Assembly: GCA_963763015.1 (NCBI GenBank)
Contig: CAVXML010000004.1
Span: forward strand, 74,878-138,877
Length of the DNA: 64,000 nt
Reading direction: 5' to 3'
Source of the DNA: Fodinibacter sp963763015
Lineage (GTDB): Bacteria > Actinomycetota > Actinomycetes > Actinomycetales > Dermatophilaceae
Of the stretch, positions 37,130 to 45,741 are shown one piece after another. The notes beneath the pieces are model-generated. The model was not told the origin of the DNA, ran no database searches, and saw nothing but the letters and a program-made list of their open reading frames with translations. Every line of letters starts with the position of its first letter. The stretch's first letter is position 1. The translations under genes and the position numbers were made by a program.

Positions 37130-39423
37130 CCGTGCCCTCCGGACCGGCCCAGGCCGACGGAGTCCAGGGCCAGCCAGGCCTGGAGGTAGGCGAGGGTGGA
37201 CTCCGCCCCCTGGTTCGCGTTGAGCCCGCCCGGCCCGACACCGTCGTGGCAGCCGCCACTCACCTCGTCGTACAGGGCCAGTCCCCACCGGTTGCGGCCG
37301 TGGAACCACGCGAAGGCGTTGCGGGACCGCTCGCAGTAGGTGGTGGAACCCGTCACGCGGAACGCCTCGGCGCACGCTTCGACGAGGGCTGCCGCGTCGA
37401 GGGGCTGCTCGTCGCCCTCGTCGCCGGCGGGCCGCTCGGACCCGGGCTGCTCGACCGGCTCCGAGGCGTCGCCACGGCGGCGCCAGTGGTTGCCGACGAG
37501 GACGACGGTGTCGTCGGCCCTGCACTGGGCGCAGTACCACTCGAGCGCCTCGAGGCCCAGGCGGAGCTGCTCGGCGTTCCGCACGGATGCCGCGGCGGCG
37601 ACGAGCGCCTGCGCCAGCCTGCCGTTGTCGTAGGTCAGCTCGTCCTCGAACCATTGCCACTCGGGCGACGCGTTCTCGCTGTAGAGCGCGGCCAGCTCGC
37701 CCCCGAGCCGGTGCAGCATCCCCCGCTCGGCCTCCCCCAGCTGGTCGAGGGGCAGCCGGCTCAGCCCGAGCACCGCGAACGCCGCGGCCCTCGGGCTGCT
37801 CAGGTCCGGTTCGGCGGAGACCAGGTCGCGCAGCAGGCCCCTGCTCCGCTGCGCGATCGGGCCCGGCCCGCCGGCGATCTCGCCGAGGGCCCAGATCGCC
37901 CGGCCGAGGTGGTCTCCGGGATGCGGCTGGTCGAGCCACCGGCCGTCCACCGCGCGGAGGTTGCGCATGGCCCGGCGTCGCGGGTCCCACGCCTCACCGA
38001 GGAAGTCGACGCTCCGCCGGGTCGCCTCCCCCATGTCCACCGCTCGAGGGTCGCGGCGTGCCAGGGCGTCCGCCACCAGCCCCAGGCGGGCGACGTCGTC
38101 GACGCAGTAGCCCGTGCCTCGGTCGGGGTCCGGTCCCACGGCGTGCTGCACGATGCCTCCGGGCTCCACCAGTCGCTGCAGGTGGGTGAGCGGGGGTGAC
38201 GCCACGGCACCGCCGCCGGGCGCCGACCCCTCACGGCGGGCCGTGTCGCGCGCGTGGACCGCCGAGCCGAGCACCTTGAGGGTCTCCCGGCCCACCTCGG
38301 GCCAGGTGTACTGGGTGCCGATCTCGTGCGCGGTGAGCGCCGCATCCTGCAGCGACGCCTCGTCCCCGAGGAGGTCGACGACGGCTGCCGCCATGGCCTC
38401 GTGGTCGTCGAAGCCGACGAGCCGCCCGGCCCCGGTCGAGAGCAGCTCGGTGGCGTAGAAGTAGGGCGTGGACACCACGGGGCACCCGGCGACCAGCGCG
38501 AACGTGAGGACCCCGGAGACGATCTGCTCCTCCGCGCGGTACGGGGTGAGGAACAGCTCGGTGCGCAGGAGGAGGCTGCGGATGTCGTCGTCGCTGAGGT
38601 AGCGGTCGACGAAGAGCACGTGCTCGTCGAGGCTGAGCTCGCTCGTCAGCCCCGCCAGCATCGTCCGGTACCGCTCACCCTCGCGCCGCACCACCTCCGG
38701 ATGCGTCCGGCCGGCCACGACGTAGAGCACGTCCGGGTGCCTGCGGACCACCGACGCGAGCGCGCGCACCGCCACCTCGAGCCCCTTGCCGGGCGACAGC
38801 AGGCCGAACGTCGAGAGCACCCGGCGGTCACCGTGTGCCGCCAGCTCCGGGAGGACGTCGGCGCCGTCCCGGCGGGCGAAGCGCCCGGCCGCCCGTTCGC
38901 GAGGCGCGTGCTGGAGGTGCTCCGGCGCTCCGTGGTTCACCACGGCGACCCGCTCCCACGGCGCGAGTCCACTGCGCACGACCTGGTCGCGCGCCATCGC
39001 CGTGAACACGGTGACCTGGGTCGCCCCCCCGACCACTCTGTGGAGCACGGCGCGCTGCTGTGGGCTCGGCTCCCGGAGCAGCGTGTGGAGGGTGACGACG
39101 TAGGGCACCGTCAGCGCCTCGACGAGGTCGACGAGGTACTCACCGGACTCCCCGCCGAAGATCCCGTACTCGTGCTCGACGAGCACCACGTCGACGCCGA
39201 TCGAGTTGAGGGTGCGCGCGGCACGGGCGTAGTCCTGGCGCTCGTGCTGGCTGAGAGTGAGGACGACCTCGGATGCCGTGTCCTCCGGCTCCTCGTCGAG
39301 GACGGCCGCGACGAGGACCTCGGTCGAGTGGTCGGCCGAGTTCAGGGCGCTGCGCAGGTCGGCGGTGAACGTGGCGAGGCCACACCGCCGTGGAGGGTAG
39401 GTGGAGACGATCGCGACGCGCAT
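37126..39423 (-). CDS. Glycosyltransferase (GT4-like) fused to a six-hairpin glycosidase-like domain
   Basis: 765 aa in two parts. Residues 1-400 are a GT-B transferase (VAIVSTYPPRRCGLATFTADL, LSTFGLLSPGKGLEV, YRAEEQIVSGVLTFALVAGCPVV). Residues 430-750 are helical repeats with YCVDDVARLGLV, AWDPRRRAMRNLR, ENASPEWQWFEDELTYDNGRL and GLNANQGAESTLAYLQAW, resembling (alpha/alpha)6-barrel enzymes. ATG 39423 has AGGGGG nearby. First large gene of the operon with GT4 and GH130. A bifunctional or scaffolded synthase/processing enzyme is inferred. Confidence 0.85.
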   Translation of the reverse strand: MRVAIVSTYPPRRCGLATFTADLRSALNSADHSTEVLVAAVLDEEPEDTASEVVLTLSQHERQDYARAARTLNSIGVDVVLVEHEYGIFGGESGEYLVDLVEALTVPYVVTLHTLLREPSPQQRAVLHRVVGGATQVTVFTAMARDQVVRSGLAPWERVAVVNHGAPEHLQHAPRERAAGRFARRDGADVLPELAAHGDRRVLSTFGLLSPGKGLEVAVRALASVVRRHPDVLYVVAGRTHPEVVRREGERYRTMLAGLTSELSLDEHVLFVDRYLSDDDIRSLLLRTELFLTPYRAEEQIVSGVLTFALVAGCPVVSTPYFYATELLSTGAGRLVGFDDHEAMAAAVVDLLGDEASLQDAALTAHEIGTQYTWPEVGRETLKVLGSAVHARDTARREGSAPGGGAVASPPLTHLQRLVEPGGIVQHAVGPDPDRGTGYCVDDVARLGLVADALARRDPRAVDMGEATRRSVDFLGEAWDPRRRAMRNLRAVDGRWLDQPHPGDHLGRAIWALGEIAGGPGPIAQRSRGLLRDLVSAEPDLSSPRAAAFAVLGLSRLPLDQLGEAERGMLHRLGGELAALYSENASPEWQWFEDELTYDNGRLAQALVAAAASVRNAEQLRLGLEALEWYCAQCRADDTVVLVGNHWRRRGDASEPVEQPGSERPAGDEGDEQPLDAAALVEACAEAFRVTGSTTYCERSRNAFAWFHGRNRWGLALYDEVSGGCHDGVGPGGLNANQGAESTLAYLQAWLALDSVGLGRSGGHG

Positions 39424-39432
39424 GGTGGCCCC

Positions 39433-39642
39433 CTAGTCGCCCGGGGTGCCGGGGTCCGGGTCGCCGGCGGGTGCGTCCTCGCGCGGCTGCGAGCCCCGTC
39501 CGTCCGAGCCCGGGTCGACCGGGTGCTCGAAGGGGTCCACCCAGCCCGGTGGTGGCGGGGGGTCCGGCGTCACCGGCGGGAACGTCGACCCGTCCGGCAG
39601 GAGGGCTGACCTGTGGGGTTGTAGCGGGCTACGCGGTGCCAT
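39433..39642 (-). CDS. Small proline-rich protein
   Basis: 69 aa, about a quarter proline, acidic at the C-terminus (PAGDPDPGTPGD). ATG 39642 has a strong GGAGGAGG Shine-Dalgarno, and the stop is 9 bp from the GT-fusion start, which favours a genuine coupled leader gene. No domain recognised. Confidence 0.5.
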   Translation of the reverse strand: MAPRSPLQPHRSALLPDGSTFPPVTPDPPPPPGWVDPFEHPVDPGSDGRGSQPREDAPAGDPDPGTPGD

Positions 39643-39728
39643 GGCTGTGCCTCCTCCATGCGTCCATGCCCAGCGGCGACCGCCGGGAAACCTCCCGGCA
39701 ACCGCAGGCGCGAGCAGGGCTGCGGCCC

Positions 39729-40481
39729 TCAGTCGCGAGCGTCGACCTCCGAGCGGATGCCGGCCGCGGCCTCGCGCACCGCCGTGCGGTAGCGGTCGAG
39801 GACCACGTCCACGACGCGCGGGTCCGGGGCGAGCGGGCCGCTGACGAGATCGGCGCCGGACTCGGCCAGGCGAGCCTGGAAGACGCCTGGCGCCAGGAGG
39901 TACGAGGCCACCGCAACCCCGGCGGTGCCACCCAGTGCATCGCGGACCGACCGCACGGCATCGGCGACGCCCGGTGACGGCCCCGCGGCGAACGCCAGTG
40001 TCACGGGTCCACCCCAGCGCCGTTCGAGCCGGCGAGCGACCTCGGCGCTGTCCTCCTGGGCGCGGGGGTCACTCGACCCGGCAGCCGCGAGCACGACGGG
40101 GGTCCCCCGGCCCGCCCCTGCCTCGACGAGCCGGTCCGCCACGAGGTCGACGAGCCGGTCGTCCGGGCCCAGCGCCGGGGTGGTCACGACGTCGGGTCGG
40201 CCGGCCACCGCCGCGGCGATGTCGACGTGCACGTGGTAGCCCGCGGCGAGCAGCAGCGGGACGACGACCCCGGCCACGGCATCCCCGTGCCGTCGAGGAA
40301 GGGCGGCCACGACCTCGCCGACCTCCGGGCCGTGGACGTCCACGTACGCCTCGAGCACCGGCGCCTGCGGGAGGCGGTCGGCCACGGAGGCGACGATGCC
40401 GCGCACGGTCTCCCGGCCCAACGGGTCGCGCGTCCCGTGGGCGCACACCACGAGGGCCGGAGATGGCCGGTCAGCCGTCAT
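39729..40481 (-). CDS. Sirohydrochlorin chelatase (CbiX/SirB-like)
   Basis: 250 aa with the duplicated chelatase fold. The metal-binding His is in VVCAHGTRDP, and LLLAAGYHVHVDIAAAV carries the second His cluster. The second half has a matching VVLAAAGSSDP and ASYLLAPGVF. It inserts Fe2+ into sirohydrochlorin for siroheme. ATG 40481 overlaps the upstream precorrin-2 dehydrogenase by 11 bp. Third gene of the dapB operon. Confidence 0.87.
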   Translation of the reverse strand: MTADRPSPALVVCAHGTRDPLGRETVRGIVASVADRLPQAPVLEAYVDVHGPEVGEVVAALPRRHGDAVAGVVVPLLLAAGYHVHVDIAAAVAGRPDVVTTPALGPDDRLVDLVADRLVEAGAGRGTPVVLAAAGSSDPRAQEDSAEVARRLERRWGGPVTLAFAAGPSPGVADAVRSVRDALGGTAGVAVASYLLAPGVFQARLAESGADLVSGPLAPDPRVVDVVLDRYRTAVREAAAGIRSEVDARD

Positions 40482-41007
40482 CGGGCTTCCCGCCGTCGGC
40501 TGGGGCGCGGCCGCCGTCCTCACGCCTGCGGCGCAGGTCGACCGCGCCGGAGGCAAGGTGCCGCGCGAGCGCGTCGCGAACCCAGGCGCTGCGGCGTGGG
40601 TCGGGCTCACCCGCCGACACGACGCCGAGGATGAGGTCGTCGTACCGGCTTGACGCCACCGACCGGGCCGTCCCGCTCGCTCCGCGGATGCACCACGTCG
40701 ACCGGTCGAGCGACCACCGTGCCACCGCGCCGTCGACCGCCTCGTTCGCGGTCGCCGTCACCACGAGCCAGGCCCCCTCGACGTCCTCTTCCACGACCGG
40801 GCGTTCGACGAGCTCGACCCGCCCGCCCGGAGGGGATGCTGCCAGCGCCCGGGCCCCGTCCGACGGCGCACCGTCGACGATCACCACGTGGGCACCGTCG
40901 GCCGCCAGGGTGGCGGCCCGGCGCGTGCCCACGGCACCACCTCCGACGACGAGCACCCGCCGCCCGGTGAGGTCCAGGCCGACGAGGGTCGTCACGCTCC
41001 TGCTCAC
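40471..41007 (-). CDS. Precorrin-2 dehydrogenase (CysG N-terminal domain / Met8-like)
   Basis: 178 aa. The NAD-binding motif VLVVGGGAVGTRRAATL and CIRGASGTARSVASSRYDDLILGVVSAG define the siroheme synthase N-terminal domain. It oxidises precorrin-2 to sirohydrochlorin. The C-terminal methyltransferase half of CysG is absent, so uroporphyrinogen methyltransferase must be encoded elsewhere. GTG 41007 overlaps the dapB stop (GTGA). Confidence 0.87.
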   Translation of the reverse strand: MSRSVTTLVGLDLTGRRVLVVGGGAVGTRRAATLAADGAHVVIVDGAPSDGARALAASPPGGRVELVERPVVEEDVEGAWLVVTATANEAVDGAVARWSLDRSTWCIRGASGTARSVASSRYDDLILGVVSAGEPDPRRSAWVRDALARHLASGAVDLRRRREDGGRAPADGGKPDDG

Positions 41008-41753
41008 CCGCCGAGGCCGAGCACGTGCTCGAGCCCGACCGTGACCCCGGGATGGTCCCGAACCGCTCGCACCGCCGCCAGCACGCCCGGCATGAACGAG
41101 GAGCGGTCGAACGAGTCGTGGCGGATCGTCAGCAGCTCACCCGGAGCGCCGAAGAGGACCTCCTGGTGGGCGACCAGCCCTCGAAGCCGGATGGAGTGCA
41201 CCGGGATGCCGTGCACGCGGGCTCCCCGGGCGCCGTCCGGGTCGGTCGTGGTCGCGTCCGGTACGTCGCCGAGACCGGCATCCGCCCGGGCCGCGCCGAT
41301 GAGGTCGGCGGTACGTCCGGCGGTGCCCGAGGGGGCGTCCACCTTGTCCGGATGGTGCAGCTCGACGATCTCGACCGACTCGTAGAAGCGGGCGGCCCGC
41401 TCGGCGAAGGACATCATGAGCACCGCACCGATCGCGAAGTTGGGGGCGATCAGCACCCCCGTGGACGGCGTCCGGGACACGTGGGCGCGCAAGGAGTCGA
41501 GCCGATCCTCGGTCCAGCCGGTCGTGCCGACGACGACGTGGACCCCCCGGTCCACGCAGTGCGCCACGTTGCCCGCCGAGGCGTCGGGGACGGAGAACTC
41601 GACCGCGACGTCGGCCCCGGCGACGTCCCCCAGCTCGTCGCCCTCGTCGAAGCGACCGACGAGCTCGAGGTCCTCGGCCTCCTCGACGGCTCGGCACACG
41701 GTCGACCCCATCCGGCCCCGGGCCCCGATGACGGCGACCCTGATCGTGCTCAT
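41004..41753 (-). CDS. dapB: 4-hydroxy-tetrahydrodipicolinate reductase
   Basis: 249 aa. VAVIGARGRMGSTVC binds NAD(P)H, VGTTGW and APNFAIGAVLMM are conserved core motifs, and ELHHPDKVDAPSGTA carries the catalytic His/Lys. It reduces the DapA product on the way to lysine and diaminopimelate. ATG 41753 lies 6 nt after TACAGT (41760-41765), so it is probably leaderless. It heads an operon with two siroheme genes, an unusual functional mix. Confidence 0.95.
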   Translation of the reverse strand: MSTIRVAVIGARGRMGSTVCRAVEEAEDLELVGRFDEGDELGDVAGADVAVEFSVPDASAGNVAHCVDRGVHVVVGTTGWTEDRLDSLRAHVSRTPSTGVLIAPNFAIGAVLMMSFAERAARFYESVEIVELHHPDKVDAPSGTAGRTADLIGAARADAGLGDVPDATTTDPDGARGARVHGIPVHSIRLRGLVAHQEVLFGAPGELLTIRHDSFDRSSFMPGVLAAVRAVRDHPGVTVGLEHVLGLGG

Positions 41754-41759
41754 GGACGA

Positions 41760-41765
41760 ACTGTA
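41760..41765 (-). promoter_or_regulatory. -10 box TACAGT, dapB operon
   Basis: Minus-strand TACAGT lies 6 nt before ATG 41753. Confidence 0.45.
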
Positions 41766-41779
41766 GTCAGGAGCAGGTT

Positions 41780-41821
41780 GTTCACCTTCCGTTCATCTTC
41801 TGGCCACTCAGCGGTTACCCT
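41780..41821 (+). promoter_or_regulatory. Possible PHO box and -10 before a 44-aa gene
   Basis: Two head-to-tail 11-bp units, GTTCACCTTCC (41780-41790) and GTTCATCTTCT (41791-41801), match the Streptomyces PHO-box form. They end 14 bp before a -10-like TACCCT (41816-41821), in place of a -35. PhoP activation is an inference. Confidence 0.45.
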
Positions 41822-41856
41822 TGGCAAACCGCACCATCGACCCGAGAGGAGGGCCC

Positions 41857-41991
41857 ATGAAGAAGGTCGCCCCGACCACGACCCGCACCGGCCTGGCCGT
41901 GCGCTGGGTCCCGGTCTCCGAGGACCACGGTCGCGTCCGGATGGAGATGCGCTGGAGCGCACCACCGGCGCTGGCCCGACGCCCCGCCTGA
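41857..41991 (+). CDS. Small basic protein (44 aa)
   Basis: 44 aa beginning MKKVAPTTTRTGLAVRWVPV and ending LARRPA. The middle (SEDHGRVRMEMRW) is charged. ATG 41857 has GAGAGGAGG 5 nt upstream, and a strong hairpin terminator follows 16 bp after the stop. Together with the upstream direct repeats this makes a complete small transcription unit. No function known. I have only a vague memory of similar short actinobacterial proteins. Confidence 0.6.
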   Translation: MKKVAPTTTRTGLAVRWVPVSEDHGRVRMEMRWSAPPALARRPA

Positions 41992-42007
41992 GGGAACCGC
42001 AGGGGGG

Positions 42008-42044
42008 CGACGGGGGCCCGCACCACTGGTGCGGGCCCCCGTCG
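42008..42044. terminator. Bidirectional hairpin terminator
   Basis: Near-perfect 37-nt palindrome with 18-bp arms around a single central C, GC-rich. It sits between the 44-aa gene (plus) and the end of the disrupted glycosyltransferase (minus). Confidence 0.8.
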
Positions 42045-42054
42045 CTCAGGCGCA

Positions 42055-42937
42055 TCACGCCGCTGGTGATCGCGCGCCCGCCGTGCGGCCACACGCGCTG
42101 GAGGTATGCGAAGGTACCGGCTGTCGTGTCGGTGTCTCCCGGTAGCGGGTGCGTAGCGCGTCGAGAACGGTGCCCGCGCGTGGTAGGACCTGCACGGCGG
42201 CGTCCTGCACGACGAGCAGGTGCCCGCCGCCCGGCTGAAGAAGTCCTTGTGATCGACCATCCGCAGGTTCTCGTCCCACCCCACGGCCCGCACGGGCTCG
42301 GTCCGGCCGAGGAAGACCTGCGCGAATCTTGTACCGGACCGGCAGGCCCGCCGACCAGGGTCGCCCCACGGACGCAGCGGCTCGTCGTGGCCCGCGAACA
42401 GGGCGTCCGGCCCCGTGGTCGTACGCCCACCACTCGGGCAGGTCGACCGCAGGAATCCCACGACATCGACCTCCGGGTGGTCGTCCAGCACCCGGCGGGC
42501 CCGCTCGAGGCTGTCCCGGCGGTGAAGACGATGTCGTCGTCGCTGACGAGCACGTATTCGGTGGTCACGGCATCGAGCGCGGCGTTGCGCCCCACGCTCA
42601 CCCCCGAGTTGAAGGCAGGCGAGAGACGTCCACCAGCGGGTCGGGGTGGGTCAACGGGGTCACGCGAGTCATCCGCGACGACGACGCGCCCATCGAAGAC
42701 TCTGCGGGCTGACCGAAGAGCCGCGTGATCACTGCGGGCGCTCGAACGTCTTCACCGCGATGGTCACTCGGCGAGCGCTCTCCGCACGTTCGGCGGGCTC
42801 CGGGCGTCCGGCGCGCCAGCCGACGCGGAGACGGTCACGGCCGCGACCTCGCCGCGACAGCTGCTCGGTGCGCAGCGCGCAGGGCGCCACCGCCACGCCC
42901 GTGCAGGGCCTCGGAGACGGTCGTGCTGGGTAGCCAC
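42055..42937 (-). pseudogene. Disrupted glycosyltransferase (GT-A, GT2/GT12-like)
   Basis: No single frame spans the region, but consecutive pieces in three frames form one GT-A protein: VTIAVKTFERPQ, RVFDGRVVVADDS, SVGRNAALDAVTTEYVLVSD followed by DDIVFT (nucleotide-metal motif), VLDDHPEVDVVGF, DLPEWWAYDHG, LFAGHDEPLRPWGD, FLGRTEPVRAVGWDE, MVDHKDFFSRA and LLVVQDAAVQVL. GTG 42937 has AAGGAGG 4 nt upstream, and a possible stop at 42055 abuts the terminator. At least six frame changes occur. It is either a decayed gene or a poorly resolved stretch of sequence. The region 42938-43046 shows no other gene. Confidence 0.6.
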
Positions 42938-43046
42938 GGCCCCTCCTTGACGAGTCGCCCGCGCGCTCGCGGGCGGCGAGGCGGCAGTATGCCGGGGTCC
43001 CGGGCGTCACGCGGCCACCGACGAACGACGTCGACCTCCCGCGGCA

Positions 43047-43084
43047 CGAGGCGCCGCCGGGGCTGAAAGCCCGGCGGCGCCTCG
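43047..43084 (-). terminator. Hairpin terminator of pnp
   Basis: 15-bp GC-rich arms (43047-43061 and 43070-43084) with an 8-nt loop, 35 bp past the pnp stop on the minus strand. No long U-tract, as common in high-GC hosts. Confidence 0.7.
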
Positions 43085-43118
43085 TTGTCCCTGTGCTGCC
43101 CGGAGACGGCCCGGACTC

Positions 43119-45590
43119 TCAGGCGTCGCTGGGGGCGTTGCCGGACTCGGAGCGCTCGCCGCGACCACGGTTGCCACCGCGACGGCGGTTCCGCTGGCGA
43201 CGCTCGCCTCGCTCGTGGCGCTCGCCACCGTCCCCGGAGGGCGCCTCGTCCTCGGGGCCACCGTCGCCGACCTCCGAGCCGGAGCCGGCCGGGACGTCGT
43301 CAGCCGGCTCGTCGACGGCCGGAGCAGCCGCCGGCACCGAGTCGGCCGGGGCCTGCTCGTCACCGGTCTCGCCCTCGGCGAGCACCGCCGCGAGCGACAG
43401 CTTGCCGCGCGGGTCGATCTCCTTGAGCTCGACCTGGACCTTCTGGCCCACGGCGAGGACGTCCTCGACGGCCTCGATCCGCTTGCCACCCACGAGCTTG
43501 CGTACCTCGGAGATGTGCAGCAACCCGTCCTTGCCGGGCAGGAGCGAGATGAACGCCCCGAAGGTCGTCGTCTTGACGACGGTCCCGAGGAAGCGCTCGC
43601 CGATCTCCGGCATCTGCGGGTTGGCGATGGCGTTGACCATGGCGCGGGCCGCCTCGGCGGACGGGCCGTCGGTCGCGCCGATGTAGACCGTGCCGTCGTC
43701 CTCGATGGAGATGTCGGCGCCGGTCTCGTCCTGGATCTGGTTGATCATCTTGCCCTTCGGCCCGATGACCTCGCCGATCTTGTCGACAGGCACCTGCACC
43801 GAGATGACGCGCGGAGCGAACGGGCTCATCTCGTCCGGAGCGTCGATCGCCTCGTTCATGACGTCGAGGATGTGCAGGCGGGCGTCGCGGGCCTGGGTCA
43901 GCGCGCCGGCCAGCACGTCGGCCGGGATGCCGTCGAGCTTGGTGTCGAGCTGGATGGCCGTGACGAACTCCCGCGTTCCGGCGACCTTGAAGTCCATGTC
44001 GCCGAAGGCGTCCTCGGCCCCGAGGATGTCGGTCAGCGCCGCGTACTGCGTCTCGCCGTCGACCTCGGCGGAGACCAGGCCCATGGCGATGCCCGCGACC
44101 GGCGCGCGCAGCGGCACACCGGCGTTGAGCAGCGACAGGGTCGAGGCGCAGACCGAGCCCATCGACGTGGAGCCGTTGGACCCCAAGGCCTCGGAGACCT
44201 GGCGGATCGCGTAGGGGAACTCCTCGCGGGTGGGGAGCACCGGCATCAGGGCCCGCTCGGCGAGCGCACCGTGGCCGACCTCGCGACGCTTGGGCGAACC
44301 CACCCGGCCGGTCTCACCGGTGGAGTACGGCGGGAAGTTGTAGTTGTGCATGTAGCGCTTGCGCGTGACCGGCGACAGGGTGTCGAGCTGCTGCTCCATG
44401 CGGAGCATGTTCAGCGTGGTCACCCCCATGATCTGGGTCTCGCCCCGCTCGAAGATCGCCGAGCCGTGCACCCGCGGGAGCACCTCGACCTCCGCCGAGA
44501 GCGCGCGGATGTCCGCGAGGCCGCGGCCGTCGATGCGCACCTTGTCCTTGAGGATGCGCTGGCGGATGAGCTTCTTCTGCACGGCGCGGTAGGCGGCGGA
44601 GACCTCCTTCTGGCGGCCGTGGAACTCGCCCACCGTGCCGGCGTCGTGGATGCCGTCGCTGTCACCGACGAGCTTGAGGTGGAGCGCCGTCTTGATCTCG
44701 TCGAGGCGGTCCTCACGCTCCTGCTTGCCGGCGATCTGGAGGGCGTCGGCGAGGTCGGATGCCGTCTCGGCCTCGACCGCGGCGTACACGTCGTCCTCGT
44801 AGTCGAGGAAGATCGGGAACTCCTCGACCGGCTTGGCCGCGGTCCGAGCGAGCTCGGCCTGGGCGTCGCACAGGACCCGGATGAACGCCTTGGCGGCCTC
44901 GAGGCCCTGCGCCACGACCTCCTCGGTCGGGGCGGTCTTGCCCGCGGTCCTCACGAGGTCCCAGGTGGCGTCGGTGGACTCCGCCTCGACCATCATGATC
45001 GCGACGTCGTCGCCGGCGATGCGCCCGGCGACGACCATGTCGAAGGTGGAGCGCGCGGCATCCGAGAAGTTGGGGAAGGCGACCCACTGGTCGTCGATGA
45101 GCGCGACGCGCACCCCGCCGATCGGGCCGGAGAACGGCAGACCGGAGATCTGGGTCGAGGCGCTGGCCGCGTTGATGGCGAGAACGTCGTACTGGTGGTC
45201 GGGGTTGAGCGCGAGGACGGTGATGACGACCTGGACCTCGTTGCGCAGGCCCTTGGTGAAGGTGGGACGCAGCGGACGGTCGATGAGGCGGCAGGTGAGG
45301 ATGGCGTCCGTGGACGGACGGCCCTCACGGCGGAAGAAGGAGCCGGGGATCTTGCCCGCGGCGTACATCCGCTCCTCGACGTCGACGGTCAGGGGGAAGA
45401 AGTCGAAACCCTCGCGCGGGCTCTTCCCGGCGGTGGTGGTGGAGAGGAGCATCGTGTCCTCGTCCAGGTACGCGGCGACGGCGCCGCCGGCCTGCTTCGC
45501 GAGCCGGCCGGTCTCGAACCGGACGGTGCGGGTGCCGTAACGGCCGTTGTCGAGAACGGCCTCGGCGGAAGTGATCTCAGGACCCTCCAT
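43119..45590 (-). CDS. pnp: Polyribonucleotide nucleotidyltransferase (PNPase)
   Basis: 823 aa. Two RNase PH domains (about 15-150 and 370-580) flank the helical domain. GSNGSTSMGSVCASTL is the catalytic-core region of the second. KH (IGEVIGPKGKMINQI) and S1 (GTVVKTTTFGAFISLLPG) domains follow. The C-terminal tail of about 90 residues is acidic and then Arg/Gly-rich (RNRRRGGNRGRG), possibly RNA-binding. It is a 3'-5' phosphorolytic exonuclease in mRNA decay. ATG 45590 has an AAAGGAGGA site. Downstream of rpsO, as in most bacteria. Confidence 0.96.
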   Translation of the reverse strand: MEGPEITSAEAVLDNGRYGTRTVRFETGRLAKQAGGAVAAYLDEDTMLLSTTTAGKSPREGFDFFPLTVDVEERMYAAGKIPGSFFRREGRPSTDAILTCRLIDRPLRPTFTKGLRNEVQVVITVLALNPDHQYDVLAINAASASTQISGLPFSGPIGGVRVALIDDQWVAFPNFSDAARSTFDMVVAGRIAGDDVAIMMVEAESTDATWDLVRTAGKTAPTEEVVAQGLEAAKAFIRVLCDAQAELARTAAKPVEEFPIFLDYEDDVYAAVEAETASDLADALQIAGKQEREDRLDEIKTALHLKLVGDSDGIHDAGTVGEFHGRQKEVSAAYRAVQKKLIRQRILKDKVRIDGRGLADIRALSAEVEVLPRVHGSAIFERGETQIMGVTTLNMLRMEQQLDTLSPVTRKRYMHNYNFPPYSTGETGRVGSPKRREVGHGALAERALMPVLPTREEFPYAIRQVSEALGSNGSTSMGSVCASTLSLLNAGVPLRAPVAGIAMGLVSAEVDGETQYAALTDILGAEDAFGDMDFKVAGTREFVTAIQLDTKLDGIPADVLAGALTQARDARLHILDVMNEAIDAPDEMSPFAPRVISVQVPVDKIGEVIGPKGKMINQIQDETGADISIEDDGTVYIGATDGPSAEAARAMVNAIANPQMPEIGERFLGTVVKTTTFGAFISLLPGKDGLLHISEVRKLVGGKRIEAVEDVLAVGQKVQVELKEIDPRGKLSLAAVLAEGETGDEQAPADSVPAAAPAVDEPADDVPAGSGSEVGDGGPEDEAPSGDGGERHERGERRQRNRRRGGNRGRGERSESGNAPSDA

Positions 45591-45695
45591 GGGTCCTCCT
45601 TTTCTCTTGTACGAAAGCCCTCGTGCATCGTCGTTGTGCACGGGCTTGTCCAACAGGCGGTGGTGCCGCGGACGGCATCCGCCTCTCACGCGAAA

Positions 45696-45728
45696 GGGCG
45701 GTCCTCACGGTTGACGTGAGGACCGCCC
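45696..45728 (-). terminator. rpsO-pnp intercistronic hairpin
   Basis: 14-bp arms (45696-45709 and 45715-45728) with a 5-nt loop lie 14 bp after rpsO. A TTT follows on the RNA. It probably acts as a partial terminator or processing site that separates rpsO from pnp levels. Confidence 0.7.
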
Positions 45729-45741
45729 CTCGCGGAAGTCC

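Noticed and set aside
39603..39728. Additional gene between the proline-rich ORF and the chelatase
   Set aside because: No frame with a start, binding site and plausible composition. The intergenic stretch is under 100 bp.
43215..45719. Long plus-strand open frame opposite pnp
   Set aside because: Shadow frame rich in Asp/Val/Gly/Arg with no domain. pnp is unmistakable.
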